Assembly: GCA_945906715.1 (NCBI GenBank) | Contig: CAMDRK010000111.1 | Span: 1 to 7,945 of the forward strand | Direction of reading: 5' to 3' | Source of the DNA: Nitrospira lenta | GTDB lineage: Bacteria > Nitrospirota > Nitrospiria > Nitrospirales > Nitrospiraceae | Length of the DNA stretch: 7,945 nt | Shown here: piece after piece, positions 6,406 through 7,945 of the stretch | How positions within the stretch are numbered: the first letter of the stretch is position 1 | Layout of the letters: every line of letters begins with the position of its first letter | The notes under the pieces: model-generated | Told to the model about the DNA's origin: nothing | Databases searched by the model: none | The model's input: the letters and a program-made list of their open reading frames with translations, nothing else | Position numbers and translations under genes: made by a program

Positions 6406-6636
6406 ATGCAAGTCCAACTGAGCCATCCAGCCAGAACGGTTGAAATCAAGGGCCCTAAGAAGGTCAAGGATCTCCTGCGCGAGCTGAATCTCGTCGTCGA
6501 AGCGCATCTGGTCATCAAAGGCGACGATCTCGTGACCGAAGACGAAATGCTCTACGACGGCGATCAGATTGAAGTCAGACCCGTCATCTCCGGAGGTTCA
6601 CCCCTCACGCCTCACCCCTTACGCCTCACGAGCTAA
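6406..6636 (+). CDS. ttuB: TtuB-like ubiquitin-fold sulfur carrier (ThiS/MoaD family) with an abnormal C-terminal tail
   Basis: Small beta-grasp sulfur carrier of 76 aa. Family members end in Gly-Gly, are adenylated and thiocarboxylated there by an E1-like enzyme (TtuC/MoeB/ThiF type), and donate sulfur; TtuB feeds TtuA in tRNA 2-thiouridine synthesis. Residues 1-64 fit this fold, ending EVRPVISGG (56-64), very like my recollection of the Thermus TtuB end (ISGG). The adjacent ttuA supports TtuB over ThiS or MoaD. Oddity: the diglycine G63-G64 is not terminal; a tail SPLTPHPLRLTS (65-76), encoded by repeat sequence, follows. To be charged in the usual way it would need cleavage after G64; precedents for trimmed carriers are QbsE processed by QbsD and, in eukaryotes, ubiquitin-like precursors. 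An in-frame TTG at 6370 is rejected because it lies in the -35 box and its extra 12 residues do not look like family sequence. The stop is 2 bases from the ttuA start. Confidence 0.82.
   Translation: MQVQLSHPARTVEIKGPKKVKDLLRELNLVVEAHLVIKGDDLVTEDEMLYDGDQIEVRPVISGGSPLTPHPLRLTS
6598..6633 (+). repeat. Pyrimidine-rich CTCACSCC repeat tract captured in the ttuB reading frame
   Basis: These 36 bases are built from degenerate words (TCACCCC, TCACGCC, CCTTACG) and share the exact 11-mer TCACCCCTTAC with the intergenic repeat at 3880-3890. They encode the 12-residue tail of ttuB between the GGA-GGT diglycine codons (6592-6597) and the TAA stop (6634-6636). The length is a multiple of three, and removing it leaves GGA GGT TAA GA ATG, a tidy ttuB/ttuA junction. 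That the tract is an insertion is inference; its repeat nature is visible. Confidence 0.65.
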
Positions 6637-6638
6637 GA

Positions 6639-7577
6639 ATGAACTGCACCAAATGTAAAACCAAAGCGGTGATCGGTCTCCCGCGTCACAATGCGGCCTT
6701 CTGCAAAGGCTGCTTCAACGGCTTTGTCCACGATCAGGTGGCGCGGGCGATCAAATCGGAGTGGATGTTCGGAAAAGAAGAACGAATTCTCGTGGCTGTG
6801 TCAGGCGGGAAAGACAGTCTGGCGCTCTGGGACATTCTGCTCAAGATGGGCTATCGCGCCGATGCGCTCTACGTAGACCTCGGTATCGGAACCTATTCTG
6901 AGCAATCTCACGCCAAGGTGACGAAGTTTGCCGAAGCGGTGGCTGCTTCACATGGAGCTAAACTCCACCTTCACACAGTCGAGCAGGAGGCAGGCGCGGG
7001 AATCAAGGAACTGGCCATGCTCATCCATCGCCCAACCTGTTCCACGTGCGGTACGATCAAACGCTACCAATTCAATCGCGTGGCAATCGAGCAGCAATAC
7101 GACGTAATGGCCACGGGCCACAATCTCGATGACGAAGCGGCCAGGCTGCTGGGCAACGTGCTGCATTGGCAAGAAGAGTATCTCGACAAACAGGGTCCGT
7201 CGTTGCCGGCCTCGGTAGCAGGGTTTGCCAAGAAGGTGAAGCCCCTGTTCCGGCTCTCGGAACGAGAACTCGCGGCCTATGCGGTCTTGAACCGAATCGA
7301 TTATATTGTCGAAGAATGCCCCATGGCGAAGGGCTCCAAGATGCTCCAGTACAAGGAGGTTTTGAATCGTCTGGAGACCGAATCGCCAGGGACGAAACAG
7401 ACCTTCTACTGGGGCTTTCTCGACAAGCAACGTAAGAAGCAGCCTATGGCAACGACCATGGCGGAAAAAGACCGGGCCGTTCTCCACCCCTGCGCCTCGT
7501 GCAGCCAGCCCACCACGGCTGAGGTCTGCTCCTACTGCAAGATGATGGCGCGGGCGAAGGCTCATTCCACATCGTGA
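6639..7577 (+). CDS. ttuA: TtuA-type tRNA 2-thiouridine synthetase (TtcA/TtuA PP-loop family)
   Basis: PP-loop ATP pyrophosphatase-type tRNA sulfurtransferase of 312 aa. TtuA adenylates the C2 carbonyl of U54 (T-loop) and replaces its oxygen with sulfur supplied by TtuB thiocarboxylate through a [4Fe-4S] cluster; the related archaeal NcsA acts at U34. Domains in order: N-terminal zinc finger (C3, C6, C22, C25); P-loop SGGKDS (55-60); cluster cysteines C134 and C137 (CSTC) and C227 (EECPM); the adenylation-associated GHNLDDEA (160-167); C-terminal zinc finger (C285, C288, C297, C300). The two zinc fingers plus the three-cysteine cluster set distinguish it from TtcA, which lacks these fingers, and from TilS or MnmA. 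Partner ttuB lies 2 bases upstream. No strong Shine-Dalgarno is near the ATG now; the GGAGGT that could have served it is 41 bases away, beyond the repeat tract. The stop overlaps the next gene's GTG. The target, U54 or U34, is not decidable here, though bacteria normally use MnmA for U34. Confidence 0.87.
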   Translation: MNCTKCKTKAVIGLPRHNAAFCKGCFNGFVHDQVARAIKSEWMFGKEERILVAVSGGKDSLALWDILLKMGYRADALYVDLGIGTYSEQSHAKVTKFAEAVAASHGAKLHLHTVEQEAGAGIKELAMLIHRPTCSTCGTIKRYQFNRVAIEQQYDVMATGHNLDDEAARLLGNVLHWQEEYLDKQGPSLPASVAGFAKKVKPLFRLSERELAAYAVLNRIDYIVEECPMAKGSKMLQYKEVLNRLETESPGTKQTFYWGFLDKQRKKQPMATTMAEKDRAVLHPCASCSQPTTAEVCSYCKMMARAKAHSTS

Positions 7578-7945
7578 AGGTCCGACACTGTCGGTTCCTG
7601 ATCATGGGAGCCGGTCTGCTGGCAGCGGTTGTCTGCTTGTCTCCGCTCATCACTCGCGCCGGTGAATCGATCTCTCCTTCCGCAAAGGGCACACAGACTG
7701 TGGGACTCGCCATTGGTCCCTTCTTTCCCATCCGTGTGCTGCCCAGCCAATCCTCCAAGCTCTTTGGGACGGCGGCGATGCCATCCTGGTCCATGACGGT
7801 CACCGATCCCGTCGGCTCCAACTGGTATCGAGGCCAGGTTTCCTTCGGCGCCGAGTTGCTGGCCTTCGGAACGCACGAACCACTGACCAGCTATGGGATC
7901 GGGATCACGCCGAAACTGCAATATACTTTCGTCGGCCTCGATCGG
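7574..7945 (+). CDS. Secreted outer-membrane beta-barrel protein, PagL/acyloxyacyl hydrolase-like, C-terminus cut by window edge
   Basis: The first 124 codons are visible. A signal peptide is clear: basic start MKVRHCR, hydrophobic core about 8-26, and a likely cleavage after A29 (TRA before GES). The mature part alternates polar and hydrophobic residues as in outer-membrane strands, with WYRGQVSFGAELLAFG (84-99) followed by ITPKLQYTFVG (111-121). This resembles the N-terminal half of lipid A 3-O-deacylase (PagL)/acyloxyacyl hydrolase proteins, which remove a fatty acyl chain from lipid A in the outer membrane. The catalytic His-Ser-Glu residues of that family lie in the missing C-terminal half, so activity cannot be checked and another small beta-barrel family remains possible. 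The GTG start overlaps the ttuA stop (GTGA), which suggests translational coupling. An internal ATG at 7604 would destroy the signal peptide and is not preferred. Confidence 0.6.
   Translation, partial: MKVRHCRFLIMGAGLLAAVVCLSPLITRAGESISPSAKGTQTVGLAIGPFFPIRVLPSQSSKLFGTAAMPSWSMTVTDPVGSNWYRGQVSFGAELLAFGTHEPLTSYGIGITPKLQYTFVGLDR

Noticed and set aside
6639..7577. TilS, MnmA or TtcA assignment for the PP-loop protein
   Set aside because: Paired N- and C-terminal CxxC zinc fingers, the CSTC plus EECPM cysteine set and the adjacent ttuB fit TtuA/NcsA better.
7444..7921. Minus-strand ORFs over the ttuA 3' end and the last gene
   Set aside because: No family resemblance; the plus frame has a zinc finger and then a signal peptide with beta-barrel character.

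Overview
The window reads like a chromosomal segment of a Nitrospira-type bacterium (phylum Nitrospirota). This is inferred from the protein flavour, the GC-rich coding sequence and the short pyrimidine/purine-word repeats between genes, which I remember as common in Nitrospira genomes. No marker gene here proves the taxonomy. There are no RNA genes, transposases, phage genes or CRISPR arrays. All eight genes are readable without frameshifts; two are cut by the window ends.

Layout. Minus strand, left side: a VanZ-like membrane protein (1279 to 878), then a truncated sodium/proton:dicarboxylate symporter (782 to the left edge). A 302-base divergent intergenic region (1280-1581) follows. It holds no gene but a long nested imperfect hairpin that looks like a small non-autonomous repeat element. 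Plus strand: a GH57 alpha-glucan hydrolase/transferase (1582-3783); a 123-base gap largely made of another inverted repeat; a GalT-like nucleotidyltransferase (3907-4911); directly abutting it a tRNA CCA-adding enzyme with an HD domain (4912-6294); a 111-base gap with a heptamer repeat and a likely promoter; then a TtuB-like ubiquitin-fold sulfur carrier (6406-6636), a TtuA-like tRNA 2-thiouridine synthetase (6639-7577), and the start of a secreted outer-membrane beta-barrel protein resembling PagL/acyloxyacyl hydrolases (7574 to the right edge).

How the genes fit together. GH57 plus GalT suggests storage-glucan or sugar-nucleotide metabolism. CCA addition and TtuB/TtuA thiolation are both tRNA maturation steps. 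TtuB should be charged with a C-terminal thiocarboxylate by a MoeB/ThiF-like E1 enzyme encoded elsewhere and hand sulfur to TtuA.

The most notable observation is in ttuB. The diglycine that should be the protein's C-terminus is followed by 12 extra residues, encoded by a 36-base tract of the same CTCACCCC-type repeat found between other genes here. Removing exactly that tract restores a GGA-GGT-TAA end with an ideal GGAGGT ribosome-binding site 5 bases before the ttuA ATG. The repeat therefore appears to have been captured in frame, leaving a sulfur carrier that needs proteolytic trimming, works differently, or is inactive. ttuB also has a well-placed promoter that predicts a leaderless mRNA.
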